Source of the DNA: Psychrobacillus psychrodurans
Lineage (GTDB): Bacteria > Bacillota > Bacilli > Bacillales_A > Planococcaceae
Assembly: GCF_027563345.1 (NCBI RefSeq)
Contig: NZ_JAMKBK010000001.1
Strand: one strand, 5' to 3'
DNA length: 64,000 nt
The notes under the pieces are model-generated. The model saw nothing but the letters and a program-made list of their open reading frames with translations, was not told the DNA's origin and made no database searches. Below, piece after piece: positions 52,549-61,813 of the stretch. How positions within the stretch are numbered: the first letter of the stretch is position 1; each line of letters opens with the position of its first letter. The position numbers and the translations under genes are program-made.

Positions 52549-53543
52549 TGAAAAACTCGCCCTCCTTTACGAACGACCACTAAAAAGAAAGGTAATCCCA
52601 TAATAGCTATGATTGCAGCAACTGGTGTCTCATATGGAATATTAATAGTTCGTCCAATTGTATCAGCAAGTAGCATCAGGATAGCTCCTGCAATAATAGA
52701 CATTGGAATTATTAGTCGATAATCTGTTCCAACTATTGCTCGAACAATATGAGGGACCATCAAACCTACAAATGCCATATTTCCAACAAGTGCGACTGAA
52801 GCACCAGCAAGAAATATAACTACTACAAATAAAATCGTTTTTGTTTGAATAGTTTTTTGTCCAAGTCCAACGGCAACTTCTTCGTTTAAACTTAAAATAG
52901 TTAACTGTCTAGATAATAAAAGAGCCACAACGATTCCTATCCCGATAAAAGGAGTAATCATCTGGAGTTGACTCCAGGAAGTTCCTATTAATCCTCCGGC
53001 TGTCCACATAGAGACGTCTTTGGAAATTTCAAAATAGATACCAACGCCATCAGCAATCGCATACAAAAAGGCGGAGACCGCAGCACCTGCAAGAACTATT
53101 CGTAATGGAGAAAAGCCGCCTTTTTTCACTGCTCCAATACCAAATACCATTACTGCACCAACTGCTGCACCGATAAAACATGCAATAGTAATTCCAAAGT
53201 AGTTTATCCCCGGAATTAACGCAAGGCTAATAGCAAGTGCTGCGTTTGCTCCAGAAGTTAAACCTAATAATCCAGGGTCAGCAAGTGGATTACGGGTAAC
53301 ACCTTGCATAATCGCACCAGACACAGCTAAGGCGGCACCAACCAACATAGCGGCAACTTCTCTAGGAAGTCTTAGCTCTCTTAAAATATTGATAGAATCG
53401 CTTTTTATATGAGTAAATAATGCTTGCCATACATCCTGTATGGATGTCGAAGCCGCACCATAAACCATTGAAATGGAGAACATTGCTATCAACAAAATAA
53501 GTCCAATAACAAATTTTAAACTTAAATGAATAGAGGTTTTCAT
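52545..53543 (-). CDS. Iron-siderophore ABC permease (FecCD family)
   Basis: 332 aa, paralogue of the downstream permease, with LREVAAMLVGAALAVSGAIMQG-type opening and MAFVGLMVPHIVRAIVG. ATG at 53543 follows AAAGGATA; an ATG 13 codons earlier has no site. The two permeases should form the membrane channel together. It follows the binding-protein gene by 60 bp. Confidence 0.9.
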   Translation of the reverse strand: MKTSIHLSLKFVIGLILLIAMFSISMVYGAASTSIQDVWQALFTHIKSDSINILRELRLPREVAAMLVGAALAVSGAIMQGVTRNPLADPGLLGLTSGANAALAISLALIPGINYFGITIACFIGAAVGAVMVFGIGAVKKGGFSPLRIVLAGAAVSAFLYAIADGVGIYFEISKDVSMWTAGGLIGTSWSQLQMITPFIGIGIVVALLLSRQLTILSLNEEVAVGLGQKTIQTKTILFVVVIFLAGASVALVGNMAFVGLMVPHIVRAIVGTDYRLIIPMSIIAGAILMLLADTIGRTINIPYETPVAAIIAIMGLPFFLVVVRKGGRVFQ

Positions 53544-53605
53544 TATATTATCCTTTCTACAAAAATAGTGAAGGAATCCCATAAGAATTCCTCCACTATT
53601 ATTAC

Positions 53606-54523
53606 TTACTGTTTTAAAAAGCTGTCTTTAAAGAACTCCAATTGATAATCTAACGATATTGGATCATTAAAGTAAAACTCTTCTGCATTTGCTTCAAACA
53701 GTTGTCCATTTTGAACAGCGGGAATATTTTTAAAAACGTCTGTCTCTTGGAATGAGTTATCTTGATCAGCTACTTTACTAAATATGACATAGTCACCTGC
53801 ATATTCAGGAAGAACCTCTAAAGACAAAGCATAATATCCGGCCTCTAAAGCCATTTCTTTTACTTTTTCAGGCATATTCAGTCCCATTGCTTGATAGATA
53901 ACTTCTGTACCACGTCCCCAATTATCTCCAAACACATATAATTGTTTGTCAAAGTTTTCAATAACAGAAACAGTTGCATCCTCACCAATTTTTGCTTTAA
54001 TTTCTTTTCCAGCTACTGCTGAACGTTCTTTGAAATTGTCAATCCATGCTTGTGCTTCTTTTTCTTTGTTAAGCAATTTTCCTATTTCTAAATGCTGTGT
54101 CAAATAATCTACTTTTCCATAAGTGAATGTTACTGTCGGTGCAATTTCTTTAATTTTATCCAAGTTTTGAGTGGTAGAGGAACCGATGATTAAATCTGGG
54201 TCTAATTCAATAATTTTTTCTAAGTTCTCTTCCGAAACTTCTTCGACATCTGCTAAGTAAGAATCGTATCCTGGGTTAGATTTTGACCACGAATCTACTC
54301 CAACTAAATTTACATTTAGTGCAGCTACGTTTCCTGCATAAGTAGCAAGAACAACAACTCGTTTTGGATCTGCTGGAACTTCTACCGGACCAGTTTCGGA
54401 CTCGTATGTAATGGTAGTAGGTTCATCTTTCGTTTCACTTGCTTTTGTATCGGTAGTCTCACTGTTGCATGCACCTAGGATAAGAACTAGTAAAATTGTA
54501 AACGGCAATAGTAACTTCTTCAT
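53606..54523 (-). CDS. Iron-siderophore binding lipoprotein
   Basis: 305-aa FepB/FhuD-type solute-binding protein. The lipobox LILGAC places the lipidated Cys at residue 19, with a basic hydrophobic signal before it and an acidic, Thr-rich spacer after. Two lobes follow, with the helical hinge around residue 160. ATG after AAAGGAG. It captures ferric siderophore outside the cell; the siderophore type (catecholate, hydroxamate or citrate) cannot be fixed by eye. Confidence 0.92.
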   Translation of the reverse strand: MKKLLLPFTILLVLILGACNSETTDTKASETKDEPTTITYESETGPVEVPADPKRVVVLATYAGNVAALNVNLVGVDSWSKSNPGYDSYLADVEEVSEENLEKIIELDPDLIIGSSTTQNLDKIKEIAPTVTFTYGKVDYLTQHLEIGKLLNKEKEAQAWIDNFKERSAVAGKEIKAKIGEDATVSVIENFDKQLYVFGDNWGRGTEVIYQAMGLNMPEKVKEMALEAGYYALSLEVLPEYAGDYVIFSKVADQDNSFQETDVFKNIPAVQNGQLFEANAEEFYFNDPISLDYQLEFFKDSFLKQ

Positions 54524-54527
54524 CTGT

Positions 54528-55319
54528 CTATTCTCCTTTTAGTAAATCATATGTTATACACATTGGTTTGCTTGTACGGGGATCTATTCCGATTTCGGCA
54601 TCTATATTAAAGACATCACGCAATACTTCTTTCGTAATTACTTCTTCACAAGAGCCAGCTTTCACAATTTGACCAGACTTTAAAGCGACGACATAATCTG
54701 CAAAACGTGCTGCTTGATTCAAATCGTGTAAGACCATTACAATAGTTCGTTTCTCTTGCTGATTTAGACGTTGCAGGAGCTCAAGAACTTCTAATTGGTG
54801 TGCCATATCTAAATAAGTGGTAGGTTCATCAAGAAATATAATCTCTGTTTCTTGTGCAAGGGCCATCGCTATCCAAACACGCTGACGTTGTCCACCGGAA
54901 AGAGAATCCACTGGTAAATACTTAAATGAGCTAGTGTTGGTCACTTGGAGTGCCCAATCTATTACCTCGTAATCCTTTTTGGAAAGTCTTCCAAAACCAG
55001 TTTGGTAAGGAAAGCGCCCATACGATACTAATTCTCCTACAGTGAGGCCGCTTGCACTCTCAGGTGTTTGAGGTAAAATGGCCATTTTCTTTGCAAGGAT
55101 TTTAGTGTTTTCTTTCGCAACGTTTTTACCATCTAATACAACTGCACCAGAATGATGAGAAATGATTCGTGTAATCGCTTTAAGAAGAGTGGACTTGCCA
55201 CAACCGTTCGGTCCTATTATCGTAGTAATTTTCTGATTTGGGATTTGTACCGACAAATCCTTTACGATGAGTTGCTCACCGTAGCCAATGGATAAATCGT
55301 CCGTATATAAACGAACCAT
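54528..55319 (-). CDS. Iron-siderophore ABC ATPase (FecE/FhuC-like)
   Basis: 263 aa. Walker A is GPNGCGKST near residue 36, signature LSGGQRQRVW near 138 and Walker B IIFLDEPT near 160, all canonical. It powers the two FecCD permeases. It is the first gene of the operon, with TTGGAGG before its ATG, and lies directly behind the Fur box shared with the divergent reductase gene. Confidence 0.92.
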   Translation of the reverse strand: MVRLYTDDLSIGYGEQLIVKDLSVQIPNQKITTIIGPNGCGKSTLLKAITRIISHHSGAVVLDGKNVAKENTKILAKKMAILPQTPESASGLTVGELVSYGRFPYQTGFGRLSKKDYEVIDWALQVTNTSSFKYLPVDSLSGGQRQRVWIAMALAQETEIIFLDEPTTYLDMAHQLEVLELLQRLNQQEKRTIVMVLHDLNQAARFADYVVALKSGQIVKAGSCEEVITKEVLRDVFNIDAEIGIDPRTSKPMCITYDLLKGE

Positions 55320-55354
55320 TTGAATACCTCCAAACTAATTCTTGCTTATTTTAA

Positions 55355-55374
55355 TGATAACGATTATCATTATC
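55355..55374. promoter_or_regulatory. Fur box between divergent iron genes
   Basis: GATAACGATTATCATTATC differs at one or two positions from the 19-bp Fur consensus. It lies in the 123-bp gap between the siderophore ABC operon and the reductase gene, so iron repletion should repress both. Confidence 0.88.
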
Positions 55375-55442
55375 ATATTAGCAACTATATTTAATAATTT
55401 AACTGATGTCAACAAAATATTTTTTAGGGTGGGAGACTGAAA

Positions 55443-56483
55443 ATGCATAATGTATTTGACGTGACGATTATTGGTGGAGGTCCAGCGGGCCTATATTCGG
55501 CTTTTTATAGTGGTTTAAGGGAAATGAAAACGAAAATTATAGAATTTCAACCTCAATTAGGAGGAAAGATACATGTGTACCCTGAGAAAATGATTTGGGA
55601 CGTAGGGGGGCAGACTCCGATTTCAGGAGAGCGTTTAATCGATCAATTAGTTCAACAAGGACTAACATTTGACCCTGAAGTTGTAGTTAATGAGAAAGTA
55701 GATTCCATTACTCGCAATGAAGATGGTATTTTTGTATTGCATGCTGCTTCAGGCGTAAAACATTACTCAAAAACTATTATCATTGCAGTAGGAAGTGGAA
55801 TTTTAAAACCAACTAAGTTAGAAATCGAAGGCGCTGAGCGTTTCGAGGTCAGCAACTTAAACTATACGGTCAAATCAATTCAACGTTTTAAGGATAAAAC
55901 AGTTATTATCTCAGGCGGAGGTAATGCAGCCATTGACTGGGCTAATGAACTAGAGCCGATTGCGAAAAAGGTATATGTAACATATCGTAAAGATACATTA
56001 AATGGTCACGAAGCACAGGTAACACAATTATTAGAAAGCTCTGTAACCTGCTTTTTCAATACAAAGATTACCAAGCTAATTGCTAATGCAAACCATGATA
56101 TGATAGAACGAGTTGCTATATTTGACAATGAAACAGGAGAAACAACACAAGTAGAAATTGATGAGGTTATTATAAACCACGGCTATGATCGAGAAGCAGA
56201 ACTACTTAAAAGTAGTGGAGTACCAATTGAAATCGCAGATGATTTTTATGTAAAGGGCACAAGTTCATGTGAATCATCCATCGATGGTATTTATGCAGCA
56301 GGTGATATTATTCAATATCCAGGCAAAGTAAATTTAATAGCTGGAACCTTCCAAGATGCTGCAAATGCGGTCAATCAGGCTAAGCAATATATTCAACCAG
56401 ATGCTAATAAATATGCGATGGTATCTTCACATAATGAAGTATTTAAAGAACGAAATAAAAAACTAATAAAGCAACTCGTATAA
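55443..56483 (+). CDS. Ferredoxin/flavodoxin-NADP reductase, TrxR-like (YcgT/YumC type)
   Basis: 346-aa FAD/NAD(P)H flavoprotein. The FAD site GGGPAGLYSAFY is near residues 12-23, followed by the family block QLGGKIHVYPEKMIWDVGG. The NADPH loop is SGGGNAAIDWA near 159-169, and YAAGDI binds FAD near 283. There is no CxxC, which separates it from thioredoxin reductase. It shares a Fur box with the siderophore operon, suggesting it supplies electrons to release iron from siderophores or to ferredoxins under iron limitation. Confidence 0.9.
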   Translation: MHNVFDVTIIGGGPAGLYSAFYSGLREMKTKIIEFQPQLGGKIHVYPEKMIWDVGGQTPISGERLIDQLVQQGLTFDPEVVVNEKVDSITRNEDGIFVLHAASGVKHYSKTIIIAVGSGILKPTKLEIEGAERFEVSNLNYTVKSIQRFKDKTVIISGGGNAAIDWANELEPIAKKVYVTYRKDTLNGHEAQVTQLLESSVTCFFNTKITKLIANANHDMIERVAIFDNETGETTQVEIDEVIINHGYDREAELLKSSGVPIEIADDFYVKGTSSCESSIDGIYAAGDIIQYPGKVNLIAGTFQDAANAVNQAKQYIQPDANKYAMVSSHNEVFKERNKKLIKQLV

Positions 56484-56515
56484 AAATTATGCATTTAAGT
56501 TAACCTACCCACCAA

Positions 56516-56560
56516 ATAGTTGTTTCTAAGTGATCTATACTTGGAAACAACTTTTTTATA
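56516..56560 (+). terminator. Terminator of the reductase gene
   Basis: GTTGTTTC-AAGT and ACTT-GAAACAAC form an interrupted 12-bp stem, followed by TTTTTTA. Confidence 0.78.
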
Positions 56561-56651
56561 TAGATAGTAATTAGAGTCTGCACATTTAGATTGTGAATTA
56601 CTAAAATGATTTGGGAATATTATCCGTTTCGAAAGTAAAAGGTAATTGACC

Positions 56652-56742
56652 GCAAGTAAATATAGAAATAGAGCAAGTAAATCCTTACGAGCGCAAGTAT
56701 CTACAGATGGAAGCAAGTAAATAATAGATGAGAGCAAGTAAA
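56652..56742 (+). repeat. Five GCAAGTAAA direct repeats with 20-21 bp period
   Basis: GCAAGT occurs at 56652, 56673, 56693, 56713 and 56734, so the steps are 21, 20, 20 and 21 bp. Four copies extend to GCAAGTAAA; the middle one is GCAAGTATC. The intervening bases are not conserved. A minus-strand frame of 88 codons through this stretch is low-complexity (repeated Tyr-Leu-Leu) and I do not call it a gene. The rest of 56761-56940 holds nothing recognisable. Confidence 0.85.
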
Positions 56743-56943
56743 AACAAAATGCTTTTCTCAAAAGCTAAGAATATGGAGTATCTAGCCATACACCTAGTGC
56801 TCATAGTATTTAAAGAATTTACACTATTGGAAGTAAAGATAAATAGTAAGTGTTTGCCCGGTAAAGAAGCGTGGTAGCAAACGAAATTACATCTTCGAGG
56901 GCTGCTCTATGAATAAGATAGTATCTTTTCCATGAGATTACCG

Positions 56944-56990
56944 AAAAAAAGTTCTATTGGCTGTGACGTATGTCGCAACCAATAGAACTA
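56944..56990 (-). terminator. Terminator of the DUF2804 gene
   Basis: AGTTCTATTGG and CCAATAGAACT form an 11-bp stem with inner GAC/GTC pairing, followed on the minus strand by T7. It lies about 115 bp past the gene. Confidence 0.8.
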
Positions 56991-57103
56991 AAAATTCACT
57001 TGATAATTATATAGTAAAACCTCAGTCCAAAGCCCTTCAAAAACAATTGAAACAGGTTTTGAACTTTAAAGACCGGGAGTTTATTTGTCCGTTTTTTCTG
57101 AAA

Positions 57104-58126
57104 TTACCATTTAGCTTTGTGTTCTTCAATACATCCTAGTAATTGTTTTACTTCAAGTGTAGGTCCATTTTCTAGTTGAATTTTGCCGTTAAAATAGCCT
57201 ATCATCTGATGAACTTCGGAGAAGATAAGTTTTAAATCAGTTTTAGCAATGCGGTGGAAAAATGGAGTGAATGTCATATTCACTTCATCAGAAAACTTTG
57301 TATTGACCTTCCATGGTTTCATAAAATCATTTGTATCATATGTAAACAATAAATCTTCATGAATTTTGGTCATTATACCGTCAATGATGATAGCATTTTC
57401 GGTCATCCCTGTACCATCCGTCCATTTCCCGCCAAAATTTAATCCGATTCTCTTAGAACCAACTCGTTGAGAAGCAAATCCCCAGTTCCATACAGCTTCT
57501 CTTGGCCAAATTCCTCTACCATAATCGAGTACTGCAAAATTATCCTCTGGCTGGAAGCTGTAACGTGAATCACCAATCTTTACAAAGCCGGACGTTGGGA
57601 GTGTATGGTGCTTCCCAGTAAATTGAAATTGGGTCCGACTCCAAGGAATTACTACATTTAAAGATTCGTCCTCAGCAGGGTGAGATATATGCAAATCAGC
57701 ATGTAGTAAATCACCATCAAAATCAGGGATTGTTACCGTCATATGAGTTTCGTTTTGTATAAATAATAATTGGATAGTCATTTCTTTAGAATGAAGTTGA
57801 ATACTTTCCAAAATATTAGATGGCATTTTTAGTTTGTTTCCCAAAGGAATCGTAACTGTTTTTTCTACGTATCGTTGCGTTTCATAGTTAAGGAAATAGA
57901 CAAAGCAAACTGCTGCGTAATCTAGATGGCTGATAGTTGCAGAAAAAAGAATATCATCCCCAAAGACACACCAGTAATTCCACTTTTTCTTTCGCATATA
58001 GTGACCTTTTAAATTGCTTTCAATTATGGGTTTCTTTGCGTATCCAATTGCTTTTGGGTTCAAATTACCTTTTTTATCGCAAAGTAAAGTGGGCTCTGAA
58101 ATTTCTTTTTCTGCATGCTGTTTCAC
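57104..58126 (-). CDS. DUF2804 domain protein
   Basis: 340 aa, soluble, rich in aromatic beta-strands. Family blocks include LCDKKGNLNPKAIGYAKKP at the N-terminus, the WNYWCVFGDDILFSATISHLDYA segment and DYGRGIWPREAVWNWGFAS. The protein may adopt a lipocalin-like barrel as in the CrtC/AttH superfamily, but no activity is known. GTG at 58126 follows AAGGAAG with 7-nt spacing; an ATG 11 codons earlier has no site. Confidence 0.85.
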   Translation of the reverse strand: MKQHAEKEISEPTLLCDKKGNLNPKAIGYAKKPIIESNLKGHYMRKKKWNYWCVFGDDILFSATISHLDYAAVCFVYFLNYETQRYVEKTVTIPLGNKLKMPSNILESIQLHSKEMTIQLLFIQNETHMTVTIPDFDGDLLHADLHISHPAEDESLNVVIPWSRTQFQFTGKHHTLPTSGFVKIGDSRYSFQPEDNFAVLDYGRGIWPREAVWNWGFASQRVGSKRIGLNFGGKWTDGTGMTENAIIIDGIMTKIHEDLLFTYDTNDFMKPWKVNTKFSDEVNMTFTPFFHRIAKTDLKLIFSEVHQMIGYFNGKIQLENGPTLEVKQLLGCIEEHKAKW

Positions 58127-58240
58127 TGGCCATCTTCCTTTCTTAAAGTAATTTGTCAAAAAAATAAATTAGTTCATTAATTCCATACTAGCATATATTT
58201 TCTGTTTAATCATATAAACAAAATAGAGGGAGGATGAAAA

Positions 58241-58729
58241 ATGGCAACTTACAATCGTGAGGCAGCAGTAGCCTATGCACAAAAGTGGTGGAATAGCTAT
58301 AACCCAAGATTTCCGATGTTCGATGTTGACTGTACAAATTACATTTCACAATGCTTGTTTGCTGGGGGGGCCCCTATGAGAGGGCAACCAAATCGGGAGC
58401 GCGGGTGGTGGTTAAGTAATGAAACATGGAGTCTGAGCTGGAGCACTCCTCATTCATTGCGCTGGTACTTGGCTGGATCGACAAAGGGGCTTCAAGCAAC
58501 TCAAGTTAATTCACCTGATCAGTTAATCCCAGGTGATCTTATTTTTTATGATTTCCAAGGCGATGGTAGATACGATCACTCTACCATTGTAACAAGTGTC
58601 CAAGATGGAGTTCCCTATGTTAATGCACATACGAATAATAGCCGTAATCGTTACTGGAGCTACGAGGATTCTTATGCGCATACACCAAGAACGAAGTATA
58701 TATTCTTCCACATAAAAGATAAATTTTAA
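58241..58729 (+). CDS. Amidase_6 domain protein (putative cell-wall amidase)
   Basis: 162 aa, a single NlpC/P60-like amidase domain. The putative catalytic Cys lies in DCTNYISQCLF near residues 30-40, the His in YDHSTIV near 112 and a polar residue in NAHTNNS near 127. There is no signal peptide, so it may act inside the sporulating cell or be released by lysis. In Bacillus this domain occurs in spore-associated hydrolases. ATG after GGGAGGA. Confidence 0.87.
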   Translation: MATYNREAAVAYAQKWWNSYNPRFPMFDVDCTNYISQCLFAGGAPMRGQPNRERGWWLSNETWSLSWSTPHSLRWYLAGSTKGLQATQVNSPDQLIPGDLIFYDFQGDGRYDHSTIVTSVQDGVPYVNAHTNNSRNRYWSYEDSYAHTPRTKYIFFHIKDKF

Positions 58730-58773
58730 GGATGATTTATGACAAATTAGGAATCATAGGGATGATTAAAATT

Positions 58774-58812
58774 AAAAAGACTTCCGATAGTAACGCTTCG
58801 GAAGTCTTTTTT
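58774..58812 (+). terminator. Terminator after the amidase gene
   Basis: AAAAGACTTCCGA and TCGGAAGTCTTTT form a perfect 13-bp stem, ending in T-run. Confidence 0.87.
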
Positions 58813-58959
58813 AGGTTATTTTAGTAAGGGTTTTGATTAGTTGTGTATTAAATTAATCCAGCAAGCTTTTAAAAAGTACTTATTATAATAATTATTTGAA
58901 AATTCAATCAAATTATAGTATAATAACTGCAAACAATAGATTGAAAGGAGCTGAAAATT

Positions 58960-59139
58960 TTGCTCATCTCAATAATTTTAGGAATTTCCTTGTTATTCAT
59001 AGTTTTCGGAGTTGCTTATGATTATTTCTTCCGAAAAAGCTTTGTTGAAACAAGAAAAGGTCCTGCTACTCAAAACGATGGTCGCGTGAAGCTAGATGTA
59101 GCTACAAACCAAGCGGTAAATACGATGAACATGCCATAA
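58960..59139 (+). CDS. Short single-TM membrane protein
   Basis: 59 codons from a TTG that follows AAAGGAG by nine bases. The N-terminal hydrophobic helix (LISIILGISLLFIVFGVAYDYF) is followed by a basic turn (FRKS) and a polar tail of about 30 residues ending NTMNMP. Codon use and the ribosome binding site look genuine. No family was recognised; a sporulation or envelope micro-protein is possible. Confidence 0.6.
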   Translation: MLISIILGISLLFIVFGVAYDYFFRKSFVETRKGPATQNDGRVKLDVATNQAVNTMNMP

Positions 59140-59213
59140 AAAATTGTCCTTAATTGCGAAATTTTTAATGTCTGTTTACTAGACTTGAAAAATTAATGAA
59201 ATTTTGATAGGTA

Positions 59214-60062
59214 TTACAAATACCAAAGTAAGGCAACTGTATCCTCACCGGCATGTACTGCAAGGGATGTGCTTATTTCACCGATAGTGAACTGTAAATG
59301 CGGTGCTTGTTGTAAAATTGCTTCTTTTAAGTCAATTGCCTGTTGCTCCGCGTTTGCATGCATTATATACACATGCTTTAGACCATCCTTGTCTGCAGCT
59401 ACAACCGCCTTATTAATAAGATACTGGAGCGCCTTTTTATGAGATCGAACTTTATCTAATTCCTTAAGCTCACCTTGTGGGGTAATTTGAATAATTGGTT
59501 TTATTTTCAGTAGGCTTCCTAAATAGAATTGAGCACTGCTCAACCTTCCGCCTTTATACAGCTGAGTTAAGTTACCTATTAAGATATAATTACGAAACTT
59601 CGAAGTCATTTCTCGTAACTTAGCTGCAATGTACTCATAGTATAGACCCTCTTCTTGTAACTGCAAGCCTTTTTCAACTAATCCTGTAATACCTGCTGAT
59701 AAGGAAAGTGAGTCGATAAATTCTACTTGGACTTGTGCAACCTGAGCTCCACTAATTGACGAAGATAGTGTACCACTCAGACTTTTAGAGACGTGTATTG
59801 CTATGATAGAATCATATTCTTTACTCAGCTTTTCATACAACACTGAAAATTCACCAGCAGAAGGCTGAGAGGTTTTAATTGATTCTGTTCCATTACGTAT
59901 ACGATCATACAGTTGCTCGGGTGTTAGATCTATGCCATCTACAAATTGTTCTAAACCAAAATGAATATTAAGTGGGATAGTGTATACATCTGGGTGGTTT
60001 TTTAATGTATTGCTCATATATGCACTGCTATCGACTAACCACGCGATTTCTTTCAAAGTCAT
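59214..60062 (-). CDS. DegV family fatty-acid-binding protein
   Basis: 282 aa with the two-domain DegV fold. The fatty-acid pocket motifs are IAWLVDSSAYM at the N-terminus, KTSQPSAGEF near 79-88, IHVSKSLSGTLSS near 104-116 and GAGEDTVAL-like AVHAGEDTVALLW at the end. FakB-type members present fatty acids to FakA kinase for phosphorylation. It lies 105 bp downstream of plsY on the same strand, consistent with a link to phospholipid synthesis. Confidence 0.88.
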   Translation of the reverse strand: MTLKEIAWLVDSSAYMSNTLKNHPDVYTIPLNIHFGLEQFVDGIDLTPEQLYDRIRNGTESIKTSQPSAGEFSVLYEKLSKEYDSIIAIHVSKSLSGTLSSSISGAQVAQVQVEFIDSLSLSAGITGLVEKGLQLQEEGLYYEYIAAKLREMTSKFRNYILIGNLTQLYKGGRLSSAQFYLGSLLKIKPIIQITPQGELKELDKVRSHKKALQYLINKAVVAADKDGLKHVYIMHANAEQQAIDLKEAILQQAPHLQFTIGEISTSLAVHAGEDTVALLWYL

Positions 60063-60167
60063 TTTCGAACATCCTAACTTATTTATTATTTAAAAGATAG
60101 TAATTACATCGTACTAGTCTTTAATATATGTGCATTGTATCAGTAAAATATTATAAAAACAATAACA

Positions 60168-60740
60168 TTAAATTGTCTTTTTCCACCATCTTTTATCCCA
60201 TGATTCCAGGATATCGAATCGGTGACGAACTAGAATAATGAGAATTGCAATAGAGAGCGGCCACAGGGAAGCAAATGTAGGTATTATCCAAGACAAAATA
60301 ACGTATACACTAAATGATATGGTCATACTTAGGGTCGCACTCCTAAGCAACGCTATCAAAATGATAAAACAAATGACAAGCATACCAAACAATAGTGGCT
60401 CTATTACTATCGATACACCGATAAACGTGGCAATTCCTTTACCACCCTTACCCTTTAACCAAAATGGAAACAGATGTCCCAAAATTACTGCTACTCCACC
60501 AATGGCAATAAATTGCAAAGAGTACTGAAAATAGAAACCAATATATATTACAAGAACACCTTTTAAAGCATCACCCAAAAATGTAAGGAGAAATGCGGAT
60601 TTCCCAAGTACAGCCCCAGCATTTCTTGCACCCAAATTACCACTTCGTTCTTTCCTTAAATCAATTTTTTTCCATTTACCAATCCACCAAGCAGAAAGAA
60701 AGTTACCAAAAATATAGCTGAACAACCAATAGTAAAGCAT
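60168..60740 (-). CDS. Glycerol-3-phosphate acyltransferase PlsY family
   Basis: 190-aa integral membrane acyltransferase with five or six TMs. The conserved loops are present in slightly altered form: RSGNLGARNAGAVLG (usual SGNPGATNxxR), GHLFPFWLKGKGGKG and a C-terminal VRHRxNI-like LVRHRFDILE. It moves an acyl group from acyl-phosphate to glycerol-3-phosphate. The Pro-to-Leu and Thr-to-Arg changes in loop 1 suggest a second, divergent paralogue rather than the main copy. Confidence 0.85.
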   Translation of the reverse strand: MLYYWLFSYIFGNFLSAWWIGKWKKIDLRKERSGNLGARNAGAVLGKSAFLLTFLGDALKGVLVIYIGFYFQYSLQFIAIGGVAVILGHLFPFWLKGKGGKGIATFIGVSIVIEPLLFGMLVICFIILIALLRSATLSMTISFSVYVILSWIIPTFASLWPLSIAILIILVRHRFDILESWDKRWWKKTI

Positions 60741-60951
60741 AATATCACCTCAGGTATGTATGTAAAGTAAAGGAGGAGGACCTTGAATCTTAAATTTTAT
60801 TTTACACCACAGACAAGGAAAAAAATATCGAATAACACTCTAAATGCATCCAAACACAACGGAAAAAAATCAAGTCACTTTCTTATAGACGACTAAATTG
60901 GTATGATGGAGAAAATAACTCAAATAGTAAAAAGGGAGATTGGAATATTAA

Positions 60952-61527
60952 ATGGTGCAATCACTAACGGTACGCGATGCGATAATTCAAAGAAGATCTA
61001 TTAAATTATTTAATGGACAGCCTGTAGATAGAGAAGAACTATTATCTATTATGGAAGATGCGGTATGGGCACCGAACCATCAATTAAGACAACCATGGAG
61101 ATTTATCGTGGCGTGTGGAAAAGAATTAGATGATTTATATAGTGTATTAAAAGAATTTGCAGTTCCTAAATGGAAAGAGCTTTCGGAAGAGGATTTAGAA
61201 AAACAAATGAAGAAATTTACGACTCCTGGAGGATATGTATTTGTCGTTGTTCCTGAGGATGCTCGTCAAAAAGAACGTTTAGAAGATTATGCCGCAGCAA
61301 GTATGCTTGTACAAAATATACAGTTATTAGCTTGGGACCGAGGTATTGGATCTTGCTGGAAAACTCCAGGATACTTAGACAATCCATTGTTTCGTAAAGC
61401 CCTTGGAATTCAACCAGGTGAACGCATAATAAGCATGCTTCAAGTTGGATACTTTGATGAAATGCCCAAACCAAAAGATCGCAAAGGTATAGAAGACCTA
61501 GTAACGATATTTGAGAAAAAAGATTAA
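60952..61527 (+). CDS. Nitroreductase family protein
   Basis: 191-aa FMN flavoprotein. The N-terminal IQRRSIKLFNGQPV and WAPNHQLRQPWRFIV segments bind FMN, DYAAASMLVQNIQLLAWDRGIGSCW is the dimer-interface helix, and the C-terminus has ISMLQVGY. It reduces nitro compounds, quinones or other electrophiles with NAD(P)H. It is transcribed alone and ends at a GCGGGTGAGAG/CTCTTACTCGC terminator (61539-61575). Confidence 0.9.
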   Translation: MVQSLTVRDAIIQRRSIKLFNGQPVDREELLSIMEDAVWAPNHQLRQPWRFIVACGKELDDLYSVLKEFAVPKWKELSEEDLEKQMKKFTTPGGYVFVVVPEDARQKERLEDYAAASMLVQNIQLLAWDRGIGSCWKTPGYLDNPLFRKALGIQPGERIISMLQVGYFDEMPKPKDRKGIEDLVTIFEKKD

Positions 61528-61538
61528 CTAAAAGAGTA

Positions 61539-61577
61539 GCGGGTGAGAGGCATTAGTCTCTTACTCGCTTTTTTAAA
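61539..61577 (+). terminator. Terminator of the nitroreductase gene
   Basis: GCGGGTGAGAG and CTCTTACTCGC form an 11-bp stem with G-U pairs, followed by T6. Confidence 0.8.
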
Positions 61578-61813
61578 GAAAGCATATAAAAATGTAGTGA
61601 AGCATATTCCGCTGGAGTCGCCACATGTCACTTTTATCAATAGAGGGAGTATCGCTCTACTAGGTATTTGGCAAAGCATATCGCTTAGATGATAAGCTTT
61701 TCTTATGCTAGCGCTAATTGCTTCCGTCTTTTTTTCTATATATTCGTTTATTTATCTAATACTATTTACAACTATTCGTTTTTAAAAAAATCACACACCA
61801 ACTTTTATTCTTC

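Noticed and set aside
56652..56742. CRISPR array
   Set aside because: The repeats are only 9 bp with 11-12 bp spacers and there are no cas genes.
56495..56761. Minus-strand 88-codon ORF after the reductase gene
   Set aside because: Low-complexity Tyr/Leu-rich translation of the GCAAGTAAA array and terminator; no family resemblance.
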